64,000 bases of DNA, taken from Thermodesulfatator autotrophicus (lineage in GTDB: Bacteria; Desulfobacterota; Thermodesulfobacteria; Thermodesulfobacteriales; Thermodesulfatatoraceae). Shown here piece after piece: positions 36,849 through 47,142 of the stretch. The translations under genes were made by a program, and so were the position numbers. The stretch lies in contig NZ_LSFI01000001.1 in assembly GCF_001642325.1 (NCBI RefSeq), positions 1-64,000 on the forward strand. Direction: 5' to 3'. Every line of letters starts with the position of its first letter. Position 1 is the first letter of the stretch. The notes beneath the pieces are model-generated. The model saw only the letters and a program-made list of their open reading frames with translations, searched no databases and had not been told where the DNA came from.

Positions 36849-37574
36849 TTACTTTTTGTTAAGGCGTTTACGGGCAACCCCTAAAGCGATGAGCCCACCA
36901 GCACTTAAGAGGAGTACTGTGCTGGGTTCAGGCACAGCGGAAACTTTGAAATCAGCCGTTCCTGTTCCGTCTATAATACCGTTTGCTCCACCAAGAATAT
37001 TATCAATAGTGGTAATATCAGCATTAATAGTGGAATCTAAGTTATCAGCCGTAAGGGTTAAAATTATCTTTTTAATTTCGTCTCCAGGTTCAGCCAGGTC
37101 TGTGCCAGCATCATCTTCATAAAGATACCAGCTGAAAATAGCGTTTTGTACTAAGTAATCTCCTAAACTAAAAGAATAGCCACCATAAGTAATGTCAATT
37201 TGAGATACGTAAAAATCACCTAAACTAAAGCTTCCACTGCTGGAAAGAGGGGCTTCCCAGGTGCCAATATAAGAAGTTCCTAAGTTATTATCAGCAAATT
37301 GATGGCCATAACCAAAATCAAGAGAAAAGCTGTCTATCTCTAAATACCAATCATAAGTACCTGCTGGTGGATTAGGTAAGGTAAGCCCTGTGATGTTGGA
37401 AATTTCAAGGGTTAAAGGACCATTAGTTGGAGTAGGTGGAGTATTTGTAGGATCAGAAAAACCTGTTAATGCAAAGTCAAAAGTAGTGTTATAGGTCCAG
37501 GTGTAGGCCCTGGCCCCAACCGCTAAAACCATCAACAAAAGAAATACCAAACTGCCAAAAATTAACTTTTTCAT
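36849..37574 (-). CDS. PEP-CTERM sorting domain protein
   Basis: This 241-aa protein begins with an N-terminal signal peptide (MKKLIFGSLVFLLLMVLAVGARA). Its mature beta-rich domain is acidic and Asp/Gly/Ser/Thr-rich. The C-terminal tag VPEPST is followed by a hydrophobic segment (VLLLSAGGLIALGVA) and basic RKRLNKK. The tag is recognised by the EpsH/XrtA exosortase and coupled to exopolysaccharide export; neither gene is in the window. The function of the mature domain is unknown. AGGGGG precedes the ATG. Confidence 0.93.
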   Translation of the reverse strand: MKKLIFGSLVFLLLMVLAVGARAYTWTYNTTFDFALTGFSDPTNTPPTPTNGPLTLEISNITGLTLPNPPAGTYDWYLEIDSFSLDFGYGHQFADNNLGTSYIGTWEAPLSSSGSFSLGDFYVSQIDITYGGYSFSLGDYLVQNAIFSWYLYEDDAGTDLAEPGDEIKKIILTLTADNLDSTINADITTIDNILGGANGIIDGTGTADFKVSAVPEPSTVLLLSAGGLIALGVARKRLNKK

Positions 37575-37810
37575 GATTTACCCCCTAAAATTTTTGGTGA
37601 TTTTTAATATGCAATAAAAATGCCTATTTATTATTTTTCTCCAATTTTTCTAAATGTATTGATATTAAAGCAATTTTTAGTTCATTGTTTTTAACTATTA
37701 TATATTCCGATACTCTAGATAAGAAAAAATTTTCCCTTGTGGGAAAAAATTTTCCACTGAAGAAGGATTGATAAAAATCTCTCTATAGATAAACAACGGG
37801 CAAAATTTTC

Positions 37811-37839
37811 TTGACATAAAATCTAAAAATTATTAATAA
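37811..37839 (+). promoter_or_regulatory. Promoter of the nickel/cobalt ECF operon
   Basis: A perfect -35 TTGACA (37811-37816), a 17-base spacer and TAATAA (37834-37839). The expected start is near 37846, inside the palindrome at 37844-37870, and AAGGAGG precedes the ATG at 37885. The rest of the 310-base gap (37575-37810) is AT-rich with a hairpin-like TTTTCCC-TTGT-GGGAAAA at about 37730-37746 and no gene. Confidence 0.75.
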
Positions 37840-37843
37840 CTCG

Positions 37844-37870
37844 ATGTTACTGATATTAATATCGTAACAT
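37844..37870 (+). promoter_or_regulatory. Palindromic operator (NikR-like), ATGTTAC-N13-GTAACAT
   Basis: Perfect 7-bp arms are separated by 13 bases that include a further palindrome GATATTAATATC. It spans the predicted transcription start, so a bound repressor would block initiation. The spaced GTTAC/GTAAC arms resemble reported NikR sites from sulfate-reducing relatives; NikR is not encoded in the window. Confidence 0.65.
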
Positions 37871-37884
37871 TAAGGAGGTATAAA

Positions 37885-38703
37885 ATGAAAAAATTTTGGT
37901 TGGTGTTACTGGCTTTGTTTTTAGGGTTAAGTTGTAAGGCCTGGGCTCATTTCCAGTTACTTATTCCTTCAAATGATATTGTAACGGTAAATGATGGGCG
38001 CCGGATAGAGCTTTTCTTAAATTTTACCCATCCCATGGAAGGTGGTCCAAACATGGAAATGGTTCGTCCAGAGGCCTTTGGAGTATTTGTGAAAGGGAAA
38101 AAATATGACCTTTTAAATTCCCTGCAAAAAATAAAATTACCCATTTATCCCAACTGGCATCCTGAAGCAGCTAAAGAAAAGGGCACAGCCACAGCCTGGA
38201 AAGCTATTTATAAGCTCCGTCGTCCAGGAGACCACATTTTTTATGTAGTTCCAAAGCCCTATTTTGAACCTTCTGAAGAAAAATTTATTCTTCAGATTAC
38301 CAAGGTGGTAGTAAATGCTTTTGGTGCTGAAGAAGGATGGGATTCTCCCGTTGGCCTTAAAGCTGAGATAATTCCTCTCACCAGACCTTACGGTTTATGG
38401 GAAGGGAACACTTTTCAGGGACTGGTACTTATCAATGGTAAGCCAGCTCCAAACCTTGAGGTAGAAGTGGAATACTACAACAAAGACGGCCGCGCTCATG
38501 CCCCAAAAGATCCTTTCGTTACCCAGGTTATCAAAACTGATGAAAACGGTGTTTTCACTTACACTGTTCCCTGGGCTGGCTGGTGGGGTTTTTCTGCCTT
38601 GGGAGATGGTGGTATTCTTAAAAAAGATGGTAAAACTTATCCGGTAGAACTTGACGCTGTTATATGGATTAAGGCTTATCTTCTCCCCAAAGGAGTTAAA
38701 TAA
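37885..38703 (+). CDS. DUF4198 periplasmic metal-uptake protein (NikK-like)
   Basis: The protein is 272 aa with a signal peptide MKKFWLVLLALFLGLSCKAWA. The mature end starts HFQLLIPSND and continues with the DUF4198 core (TAWKAIYKLRRPGDHIFYVVPKPYFEPSEEKFI; NTFQGLVLINGKPAPNLEVEVEYYN). The His at the mature N-terminus and other His/Asp could bind Ni. The family occurs in nickel ECF operons as an accessory component. The stop overlaps the next ATG (TAATG), coupling to cbiM/nikM. It is the first gene behind the operator. Confidence 0.85.
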   Translation: MKKFWLVLLALFLGLSCKAWAHFQLLIPSNDIVTVNDGRRIELFLNFTHPMEGGPNMEMVRPEAFGVFVKGKKYDLLNSLQKIKLPIYPNWHPEAAKEKGTATAWKAIYKLRRPGDHIFYVVPKPYFEPSEEKFILQITKVVVNAFGAEEGWDSPVGLKAEIIPLTRPYGLWEGNTFQGLVLINGKPAPNLEVEVEYYNKDGRAHAPKDPFVTQVIKTDENGVFTYTVPWAGWWGFSALGDGGILKKDGKTYPVELDAVIWIKAYLLPKGVK

Positions 38704-39308
38704 TGCACATTTCTGAGGGGGTACTTTCGGCCCCGGTACTTATAGCCGGGGCCTTAGGTACTGGTATTGGGACATTTATTGGCTTGAAAAAGATTTCAGT
38801 TGAAAAAGTTCCACAAATAGCCCTTCTTTCAGCGGCTTTTTTTGTGGCTTCGTTGGTGCACGTGCCTTTAGGGCCAAGTTCTGTCCATCTGGTTTTAAAT
38901 GGGCTGGTAGGTATTCTTTTAGGCTTAGCCACCTTTCCAGCCCTTCTGGTAGGGCTATTTTTACAGGCCCTTATTTTTCAATTCGGAGGGCTCACTACCC
39001 TGGGAGTAAATACCTTTAACATGGCCTTTCCAGGAGTAGTGGTTTATTATTTATTTGGTCCGCTGGTAAGGTCTTCTCGCTCTTTGATAGCAGGAGTTGG
39101 GGCTTTTTTGGCTGGAGCCCTGGCCATTCTTTTAAGTGGTATTCTGGTAGCCTTTGAACTTACTTTTACCGGGGAAAGTTTTAAAGCGGCAGCTAAACTC
39201 ATTTTGGCGGCCCATCTTCCGGTTATGATTATTGAAGGGATTGTTACCGTGCTTTTAGTGAGCTTCCTTAAAAAAGTGCGTCCAGAAATTTTTGGTCAGG
39301 AGGTTTGA
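38703..39308 (+). CDS. nikM: ECF-type nickel/cobalt transporter substrate-binding component (CbiM/NikM)
   Basis: This 201-aa membrane protein has about six to seven helices. The N-terminal MHISEG provides the N-terminal amine and His2 that coordinate Ni2+ or Co2+ in the S component. Conserved LVHVPLGPSSVHLVLNGLVG and GVNTFNMAFPG also match the family. Neighbour genes (NikK and NikL-like proteins, no cobalamin genes) favour nickel, but cobalt cannot be excluded. It directly follows NikK and precedes the NikL-like gene. Confidence 0.9.
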   Translation: MHISEGVLSAPVLIAGALGTGIGTFIGLKKISVEKVPQIALLSAAFFVASLVHVPLGPSSVHLVLNGLVGILLGLATFPALLVGLFLQALIFQFGGLTTLGVNTFNMAFPGVVVYYLFGPLVRSSRSLIAGVGAFLAGALAILLSGILVAFELTFTGESFKAAAKLILAAHLPVMIIEGIVTVLLVSFLKKVRPEIFGQEV

Positions 39309-39309
39309 A

Positions 39310-39915
39310 GTGAAACATTTTTTTGTCTTTGGGGTGATAGCCTTTTGGATCTTACTTAATAGCCCGGCTATAGCCCATAAAATAAATATTTTTGCTTACA
39401 CCGAAGGTAACACCATTCAGGGAGAAGTTTATTTTAACGATGGCTCTCCCGCTAAAAATACCAAAATTACCCTTTATTCTGTTAAAGGAGATAAGGTTCT
39501 TGCTGAAACAAAAACAGATAAAGAGGGAATTTTTAAATTACCCATTCCCAAAGGTCTAAAAGAAGTAAAAGTCGTGGCCTGGGCAGAAATGGGGCATCGT
39601 GCCGAGATGAAACTAAAACTTTCCCAAAATAACGAAATAGCTTCTGCTGAAACTACTCAAGCCAAAGTCAAGCCAGCCAATTCTCAGGTTTTACCAGAAG
39701 TTGCCGCGGCAAATTCCATTTCAGAAGAACTGTTTAGAAAAATTATACGGGAAGAAGTTCGCAAAGAAATGGCTCCCCTTAAAAAGATGATTCAAGAGCT
39801 TGCTCGCCAGGCCGACAAGCCTTCTCTGGGAGAAATTTTGGGAGGCATAGGTTATATTTTCGGCTTATTTGGGGTCTGGGCATGGTTTCAAGCCCGTGGC
39901 AAACGTGGCAAATGA
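39310..39915 (+). CDS. NikL/NikN-like accessory transporter component
   Basis: The protein is 201 aa from GTG 39310, chosen because AGGAGG lies six bases upstream; a longer reading from 39292 lies within the preceding gene. A signal peptide (VKHFFVFGVIAFWILLNSPAIA) leaves a mature N-terminus HKINIFAY. A carboxypeptidase-regulatory-like beta domain follows (GEVYFNDGSPAKNTKITLYS), then a helical linker and a C-terminal membrane helix (GGIGYIFGLFGVWAWF). This matches the small accessory component of nickel ECF systems (NikL/NikN role). Confidence 0.8.
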   Translation: MKHFFVFGVIAFWILLNSPAIAHKINIFAYTEGNTIQGEVYFNDGSPAKNTKITLYSVKGDKVLAETKTDKEGIFKLPIPKGLKEVKVVAWAEMGHRAEMKLKLSQNNEIASAETTQAKVKPANSQVLPEVAAANSISEELFRKIIREEVRKEMAPLKKMIQELARQADKPSLGEILGGIGYIFGLFGVWAWFQARGKRGK

Positions 39916-40640
39916 AGAAAGAAAATTCTTTTTTGAAAAGTTGTGACCCAAGAGTAAAATTTGTTTTAGCATTACTATATGCAATCATAGTAGCTATAAC
40001 TTATAATTTTAGTTTGTTAGTTTTAGCTTCTATTTTTTCACTAATTTGTTTATTATTAAGTGGACTTTCATTTTTTTATTACTTAAAAAGGTTAGGTTTA
40101 GTAAATTTATTCTTGGTTTTTGTTTTAATTACTTTGCCATTTACTACCCCTGGTGAAGAAGTTTTTAAAATTAAGTTTTTATCAGCTTCAAAAGAGGGAG
40201 TCAGTCTGGCCTTTCTAATTTTTTTTAAATCAAATTTAATTATTCTTACCACCACGGCCCTTTTATCAACTTCGTCTATCTTTGAGCTGGCTCACGCCCT
40301 TCATCATCTATTTTTACCTTCAAAACTTGTTCAGTTGCTTTTTTTTACTTTTCGCTATTTACATGTGATTGAAAAAGAGTTCTGGCGTTTGAAAGATGCG
40401 GCGGTGGTGCGTTGTTTTGTCCCCCGTACCAATTTATTTACCTACCGTACCATGGCTTATCTGGTAGGAAGCCTTATTGTGCGCAGCTATGACCGTTCCC
40501 AAAGAGTTTATGAGGCCATGTTATGTAGGAGCTTTAATGGCACCTTCCCTGTATATCATCATTTCCATTTAAGGAAAAAAGATATACTTTTTGGAATTTT
40601 TGGTGTTACCTACCTCGTTGCTATTTTAATTTTGTGTTAA
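39912..40640 (+). CDS. nikQ: ECF transporter transmembrane component (CbiQ/NikQ)
   Basis: This 242-aa T component has about five to six helices. The ATPase-coupling stretch FWRLKDAAVVRCF and the second coupling motif EAMLCRSFNG contain the conserved Ala-Arg-Gly-like motifs. It starts at the ATG overlapping the preceding stop (ATGA). It links the S component NikM to the ATPase. The frame is AT-rich and Phe/Leu-heavy, as in other membrane genes here. Confidence 0.9.
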   Translation: MKKENSFLKSCDPRVKFVLALLYAIIVAITYNFSLLVLASIFSLICLLLSGLSFFYYLKRLGLVNLFLVFVLITLPFTTPGEEVFKIKFLSASKEGVSLAFLIFFKSNLIILTTTALLSTSSIFELAHALHHLFLPSKLVQLLFFTFRYLHVIEKEFWRLKDAAVVRCFVPRTNLFTYRTMAYLVGSLIVRSYDRSQRVYEAMLCRSFNGTFPVYHHFHLRKKDILFGIFGVTYLVAILILC

Positions 40641-40649
40641 AATTTTCCT

Positions 40650-41357
40650 ATGGCTTTACTAGAAATACGTAATTTGTGTTTTGGCTATCCCCAGCATTCG
40701 GTGTTTGAGGACTTTGATTTTTCTATTTTCCCTGGAGAAACAATAGGCCTGATGGGGCCAAACGGGGCAGGAAAAACCACGCTTTTACGTCTCATAGTGG
40801 GCCTTATAAAACCTCAGCGAGGTGAAATAATTTACAAGAATAGGATATGTCGAGAGGAAAAGGATTTTCGTTTTCTCAGGCGAGAGGTGGGCCTGGTTTT
40901 TCAAGACCCTGATGACCAACTTTTTTGCCCCACGGTAGCTGAAGACATAGCTTTCGGGCCGCTTAATTTGGGGGTGCCCAGGGAAAAAATTCCTGGCCTG
41001 GTGAAAGAGACTTTAGATATTCTGGGGCTTTCTGGTTTTGAGGAAAGAGTTACTTATCGCCTCTCTGGCGGAGAAAAACGCCTGGTGGCTCTGGGTACAG
41101 TGCTAGCTATGAAACCCAAGGTGTTACTGCTTGATGAGCCAACAGGAGACCTTGACCCCAGAAACATTGAAAGACTTAGCAAAATTCTTAACAAACTCTC
41201 GGCGGCAAAAGTGGTTGTATCGCATGATTTAAGTTTTCTTAAAACTATAGCTGAAAAGATATACTGGCTTGAGGATGGGAAGCTTTCTCTTTACTATGAT
41301 GTTTCTTCTTACGATTCTTCGCGTTTGATTTCTCTTGACAGAAGTATTTTTCATTAA
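40650..41357 (+). CDS. nikO: ECF transporter ATPase (CbiO/NikO)
   Basis: This 235-aa ABC ATPase has Walker A GPNGAGKTT (about 36-44), Q-loop VFQDPDDQLF, signature LSGGEKRLVALG, Walker B VLLLDEPTGDLDP and the switch His in VVSHD. The DPDDQLF motif is characteristic of CbiO-like proteins. It closes the operon; no terminator is obvious before the repeat cluster. Confidence 0.95.
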   Translation: MALLEIRNLCFGYPQHSVFEDFDFSIFPGETIGLMGPNGAGKTTLLRLIVGLIKPQRGEIIYKNRICREEKDFRFLRREVGLVFQDPDDQLFCPTVAEDIAFGPLNLGVPREKIPGLVKETLDILGLSGFEERVTYRLSGGEKRLVALGTVLAMKPKVLLLDEPTGDLDPRNIERLSKILNKLSAAKVVVSHDLSFLKTIAEKIYWLEDGKLSLYYDVSSYDSSRLISLDRSIFH

Positions 41358-41394
41358 TGAACCAATTATGGTTGCACAAAAGAAGACCATTTCT

Positions 41395-41720
41395 GAGCTG
41401 TCATTGAGTCCTTACTTGTTATTACGAGTCCCTTCCATGTTATTGCGAGTCCCTTCTTTTTAATTGTTTTAATTGTGGGCCCCCTTCTCTGTCATTGCGA
41501 GCGAAGCGAAGCAATCTCAGATACTACTCGCGCTTTAGACTATTTCGCCTGTCCCGAGCGAAGCGATATATCTCTGAGACTGCTTCGTCGCGCTTGCGCG
41601 CTCCTCACAGTGACAGAGGGCTAGTCATTGTGAGCCCCGCCAGGGGCGAAACAATCTCGTCAAAGCAATCCTTGTTGCGAGGCAACACTGTCTCCGAGGC
41701 GATCTCAACCAGTCTCAGAA
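41395..41720. repeat. Dense cluster of dispersed palindromic repeats
   Basis: The 41358-41783 gap has no gene. Complete copies lie at about 41490-41520 (GTCATTGCGAG ... GAAGCAATCTCAG), 41571-41614 (GACTGCTTCGTC, inner CGCGCTTGCGCG) and 41625-41660 (CATTGTGAGCCCCGCCAGG...GAAACAATCTC). Half copies occur near 41400, 41425 and 41450 (TATTGCGAGTCCCTTC words in tandem) and a degenerate copy near 41690-41715. Inner stems differ between copies while outer ends are conserved. Confidence 0.85.
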
Positions 41721-41783
41721 TATTTTGAAAAGATCCTTTTAAATATTTGACGTCTTAAAACTACTTTGCTAGAAAATTGAAAA

Positions 41784-42413
41784 ATGGCAGAGTTCAAAAT
41801 TCCTGGCATAACAGTATATAGGCTTGCCTTATACGCCCGTACCCTTGAAAAATTATTAGAAGAAGGTAGAGACCTTATCAGTTCCGAAGAACTGGCCAGG
41901 GAGTGCGGGGTAAACTCCGCTCAATTGCGTAAAGATCTTTCTTATTTTGGCCAGTTTGGCGTAAGAGGGGTTGGCTATTCTATTCCCGGTCTTTTAAAGC
42001 ATATACGCCGTATTTTGGGAACAGAAAGAGAATGGTTTATGGTGCTCATGGGGGCTGGCCACCTGGGTCAGGCCCTTCTTAACTATGAGTTTTTACCTAA
42101 ACGCGGCTTTAAATTCGTGGCCGCTTTTGATGTAGATGAAGAAAAAATAGGCCGGGTTATCAACGATGTCTATATTTATCATGTTAATCAACTGAGTTGG
42201 GTTTTAAGAGAACACCCTGCAGAGATAGGAGTTATTGCTACACCGGCTAGCGCGGCCCAAGAAGTAGCTGACCTTTTAATAGAAAACAAAATAAAAGGCA
42301 TTCTTAATTTTGCTCCTGTACGCATAAAACACCCGCCTAACGTAGTAGTAGAAAACTCCGACCTTACCATACTATTTGATAAACTTGCCTTTTATCTCAA
42401 ACGGCTGGACTAG
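41784..42413 (+). CDS. rex: Redox-sensing transcriptional repressor Rex
   Basis: This 209-aa regulator has an N-terminal winged helix (ISSEELARECGVNSAQLRKDLSYFGQFGVRGVGY, residues ~32-66) and a Rossmann domain (VLMGAGHLGQALLNY). Rex senses the NADH/NAD+ ratio and represses fermentative and respiratory genes under oxidising conditions. The usual GAGNLG is GAGHLG here. The ATG follows a weak site; no TTGTGAANNNNTTCACAA operator was found near it. It is the first gene after a repeat cluster and 53 bases before obgE. Confidence 0.95.
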   Translation: MAEFKIPGITVYRLALYARTLEKLLEEGRDLISSEELARECGVNSAQLRKDLSYFGQFGVRGVGYSIPGLLKHIRRILGTEREWFMVLMGAGHLGQALLNYEFLPKRGFKFVAAFDVDEEKIGRVINDVYIYHVNQLSWVLREHPAEIGVIATPASAAQEVADLLIENKIKGILNFAPVRIKHPPNVVVENSDLTILFDKLAFYLKRLD

Positions 42414-42448
42414 TTTAATTTCCTCTTTATTCTTTAAACCAGAAGTAA

Positions 42449-44589
<2,141 letters not shown>

Positions 44590-44678
44590 TCAAAGAGTCT
44601 TACTTACTCTAATTTTTGCCTGTCCCTTTTCTGAGACCTATATTTTCTTTGAGAAGGGATAAGGAGGTAGCTATAGCT

Positions 44679-45464
44679 ATGAAAGAACTTTGTCGTTATA
44701 AAGACCCGGTGAAAAAACAGGAGCTTTGTTTGTCTGTATTCAAAGTAGATGAAATCTTAATACCGTCTTTTCAGCGGGATATCTCTGAGGGCCTTAAACG
44801 CAATCTAGAACTGGCTATAGAAAAACTGGGGTTTTTGCATCCCATCATAGTGGTGGAAGGTGAAGAGGGCTACTACGTAGTTGACGGCCGTCACCGCCTG
44901 GAAGCTCTAAAAGAGTTAGGTTATGAGGAAATTATTGGCATTATTGCTCCTAAGGAATTGGCCCTCCATATTCTGGAATTTAACACCGAGAAACCACCCA
45001 ACGTAAAAGAAAAATCAAAGCAGGCCTATCGCCTTTTTCAGGAATTTTTAGCCAAAGAGCCTCAAACCTTAGAATTTGACCTTATCAGTTTTTTCAAAGA
45101 GCCTTCGCTTATTACCTTTGGTTTTGTTCTTGAAGAGGTTGAACCAAAGTTTCCGGCAAGTTTTTACGAGTCTTTTGTTTCTAAAATTGACCAGTTTTTG
45201 CACGAGCCTTTGGAAGAAGCAGCCCGGGAAAGACGCCGTCGGGCGGAAAAATTGGTAGAGCTAAATCACCAGGTTAATGAGACTTATGCCCGATTAGGCT
45301 TGACAAATGCCCTGCTTAAAGGAGAAATTGTCCGCAAAGCTGTACAACGGGCTTACGGAATAAGAGTTCGAAAAATTGATGATGACTTTTATGAAGCTAT
45401 AGAAAAAATAAAAGAGGCCCTAGCCGAGATATCACCAGAAGATGTCGGTGGCCATGAAATATAG
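44679..45464 (+). CDS. ParB N-domain-like protein
   Basis: This 261-aa protein contains a ParB/Srx-like nuclease fold (residues ~18-90): FKVDEILIPSFQRDISEG, LGFLHPIIVVEGEEGYYVVDGRHRLEALKELG. DGRHRLEA is the counterpart of the ParB GERR box that binds nucleotide. No clear helix-turn-helix follows; the rest is helical and acidic with a basic RERRRRAEKL patch. So it is unlikely to be a partition protein, and parB proper is at 3338. The start at 44679 has AGGAGG eleven bases upstream. The Memo-like gene overlaps its end. Function unknown. Confidence 0.75.
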   Translation: MKELCRYKDPVKKQELCLSVFKVDEILIPSFQRDISEGLKRNLELAIEKLGFLHPIIVVEGEEGYYVVDGRHRLEALKELGYEEIIGIIAPKELALHILEFNTEKPPNVKEKSKQAYRLFQEFLAKEPQTLEFDLISFFKEPSLITFGFVLEEVEPKFPASFYESFVSKIDQFLHEPLEEAARERRRRAEKLVELNHQVNETYARLGLTNALLKGEIVRKAVQRAYGIRVRKIDDDFYEAIEKIKEALAEISPEDVGGHEI

Positions 45465-46632
45465 CCCTGATTTTCGTCCCAAACTAAGAGCCGTTGATAT
45501 AATTCCGTTTAACTGGCAAGGAAAAGAAGCCTTCCTTTTGCGAGACCCTCTGGCTTATAGTGAAAACCCTTTAATAGTTCCCAAAGAAATGGCTTCTCTT
45601 TTGTTAGCCCTTGATGGAAAGCACTCGTTAAGGGATATTCAGGTTATCCTTACCCGACAGCTTGGTCGTTTAGTAATGCTTGAAGAGATTGAAAATTTTT
45701 TGGCCACTCTTGAAAAGCATCTTTTCCTGGAAACGGATTACTTTATTGATAAAAAGCGGAAACTTGAAAGAAATTTTAGCCAGGCGGTGGTAAGGCCTTC
45801 TTCTCACGCTGGCCAGGCCTATCCCAGAGAAGCAGAAGAGCTAAAAGTTTTTCTGAACCAGATTTTAAGCCTCTGGCCAAAGCGCAGCGATTATTTCCCG
45901 CGGATAATAATTGCCCCTCATATTGACTTACAGGCCGGTGCTAGAACTTTTGCCGCTGCTTACCAGGGGCTTTCCTGGCCAAAAGGAGCCAGGGTTATTG
46001 TCTTAGGCACAGGCCATTTTTTAGAGACACCCTTTTCCCTGGCTTACAAAGACTTTGAAACCCCTCTTGGGCTGGTAAAATATGACCGGGAATTTGTAAC
46101 AGAGCTCAGCCAGAGGGTAGATGGGGACTTGCGCGGCCATGAATGGGCGCACAAAAGTGAACATTCCATTGATTTTCAGGTGATTTTTCTAAAGTATTTG
46201 TTAGAAGACTTTTGGCTGGTGCCTATTCTGGTAGCTAACCCTCAGGGCCAGCAACAGGTCTTTAAAAAACTGGTCAAGGCCCTAAGGCCTTTGATTGATG
46301 AAAATATCTACGTGGTAGCAGGGGTTGATTTTTGCCATTTGGGTTTGCGTTATGGAGACCCTACTCCTGCCTCTGAAAAAGAAAAACAAAAGGCTAAAGA
46401 GTTTGACTTTAAGCTTTTACAAAAGGTCCTGGCCTTTGATGCCAATGGGATTTATGAAATGCTTGAAAGAGATGATTATTACAAGGTCTGCGGCTTTGGC
46501 CCTCTTTATCTTTTAAGCCTTATTTTTGAAGGAGAGAGATTATCAGGAAGAATCCTTCACCAGGAAGCAGTAGATTTTGGCGAAGGGTCAATTGTTTCTC
46601 TTTCGGCGGCTGCTTTTTTTGACAAAAAATGA
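45442..46632 (+). CDS. amrB: AmmeMemoRadiSam system protein B (Memo-like)
   Basis: The protein is 396 aa. The C-terminal ~280 residues are a Memo domain: SSHAGQAYP, IIAPHIDLQAGA, GTGHFLETPFSL, EHSIDFQVIF and VAGVDFCHLGLRYG supply the His/Cys residues of the Memo site. The N-terminal ~110 residues form a separate helical region (PKEMASLLLALDGKHSLRDI) seen in this bacterial group. Memo is thought to bind metal and act in redox chemistry; partners (AMMECR1, radical SAM) are not adjacent. Start codons at 45442 or 45454 are both possible. It is followed by hdrC after 12 bases. Confidence 0.82.
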   Translation: MSVAMKYSPDFRPKLRAVDIIPFNWQGKEAFLLRDPLAYSENPLIVPKEMASLLLALDGKHSLRDIQVILTRQLGRLVMLEEIENFLATLEKHLFLETDYFIDKKRKLERNFSQAVVRPSSHAGQAYPREAEELKVFLNQILSLWPKRSDYFPRIIIAPHIDLQAGARTFAAAYQGLSWPKGARVIVLGTGHFLETPFSLAYKDFETPLGLVKYDREFVTELSQRVDGDLRGHEWAHKSEHSIDFQVIFLKYLLEDFWLVPILVANPQGQQQVFKKLVKALRPLIDENIYVVAGVDFCHLGLRYGDPTPASEKEKQKAKEFDFKLLQKVLAFDANGIYEMLERDDYYKVCGFGPLYLLSLIFEGERLSGRILHQEAVDFGEGSIVSLSAAAFFDKK

Positions 46633-46644
46633 TATAAGGTTTTT

Positions 46645-47142
46645 ATGGAGAAAATAGCTGAACGGGATTTTTCGTTTTGTCTTACCTGCCAAACCTGCAC
46701 TAACGGTTGCCCCTGTGTTTCTCTTATGGATTATCTTCCCCACCAATTAATGCGCCTTTTACAATGGGAAAAGTTTGAAGAGGCCTTAAATAGCAAGGCC
46801 ATCTGGGTTTGTGTGGGTTGTAACGCCTGTACTCAGGCCTGCCCAATGGGTATAGAAATACCCGAAATTTTTGACATTTTGAGGCAGGAAGCCATAAAGG
46901 CCGGGCTGGTAGCGGAAAAGGGCATTTATGAATTTCACCGGCAAATGTTATTATCTTTAAAGCGCCACGGCCGGGTTAATGAATTTGAACTTACTCTGGC
47001 TTATAAATTAAAGGAGCGCCGCTTTTTTGAAGATGTAAGGCTGGGCTTGAAAATGTTTGCTAAAGCAAAGATAAAGCTAAAACCAGTTCGCCTAAAAGGG
47101 CGTAAACAAATCAGGGCTTTTTTTGAAAAATGTCCTCTGTAG
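46645..47142 (+). CDS. hdrC: 4Fe-4S protein, heterodisulfide reductase subunit C-like
   Basis: This 165-aa protein has two CxxCxxCxxxC motifs, CLTCQTCTNGC (12-22) and CVGCNACTQAC (about 53-63), the second followed by PMGIEIPEIF. This is the HdrC layout, two [4Fe-4S] clusters feeding the CCG-domain subunit. In sulfate reducers such pairs occur in Hdr, Qmo/Tmc and lactate/fumarate-type complexes. It overlaps hdrB by 13 bases. No HdrA or hydrogenase/FloxABCD partner is nearby, so the complex composition is open. Confidence 0.85.
   Translation: MEKIAERDFSFCLTCQTCTNGCPCVSLMDYLPHQLMRLLQWEKFEEALNSKAIWVCVGCNACTQACPMGIEIPEIFDILRQEAIKAGLVAEKGIYEFHRQMLLSLKRHGRVNEFELTLAYKLKERRFFEDVRLGLKMFAKAKIKLKPVRLKGRKQIRAFFEKCPL

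Noticed and set aside
37575-37884. Cobalamin or NiCo riboswitch before the ECF operon
   Set aside because: The leader is about 40 bases and holds only the palindromic operator and the ribosome site, too short for either riboswitch.
44679-45464. A second chromosome partition ParB
   Set aside because: No helix-turn-helix, no ParA neighbour and no parS nearby; only the N-terminal nucleotide-binding-like fold is present.
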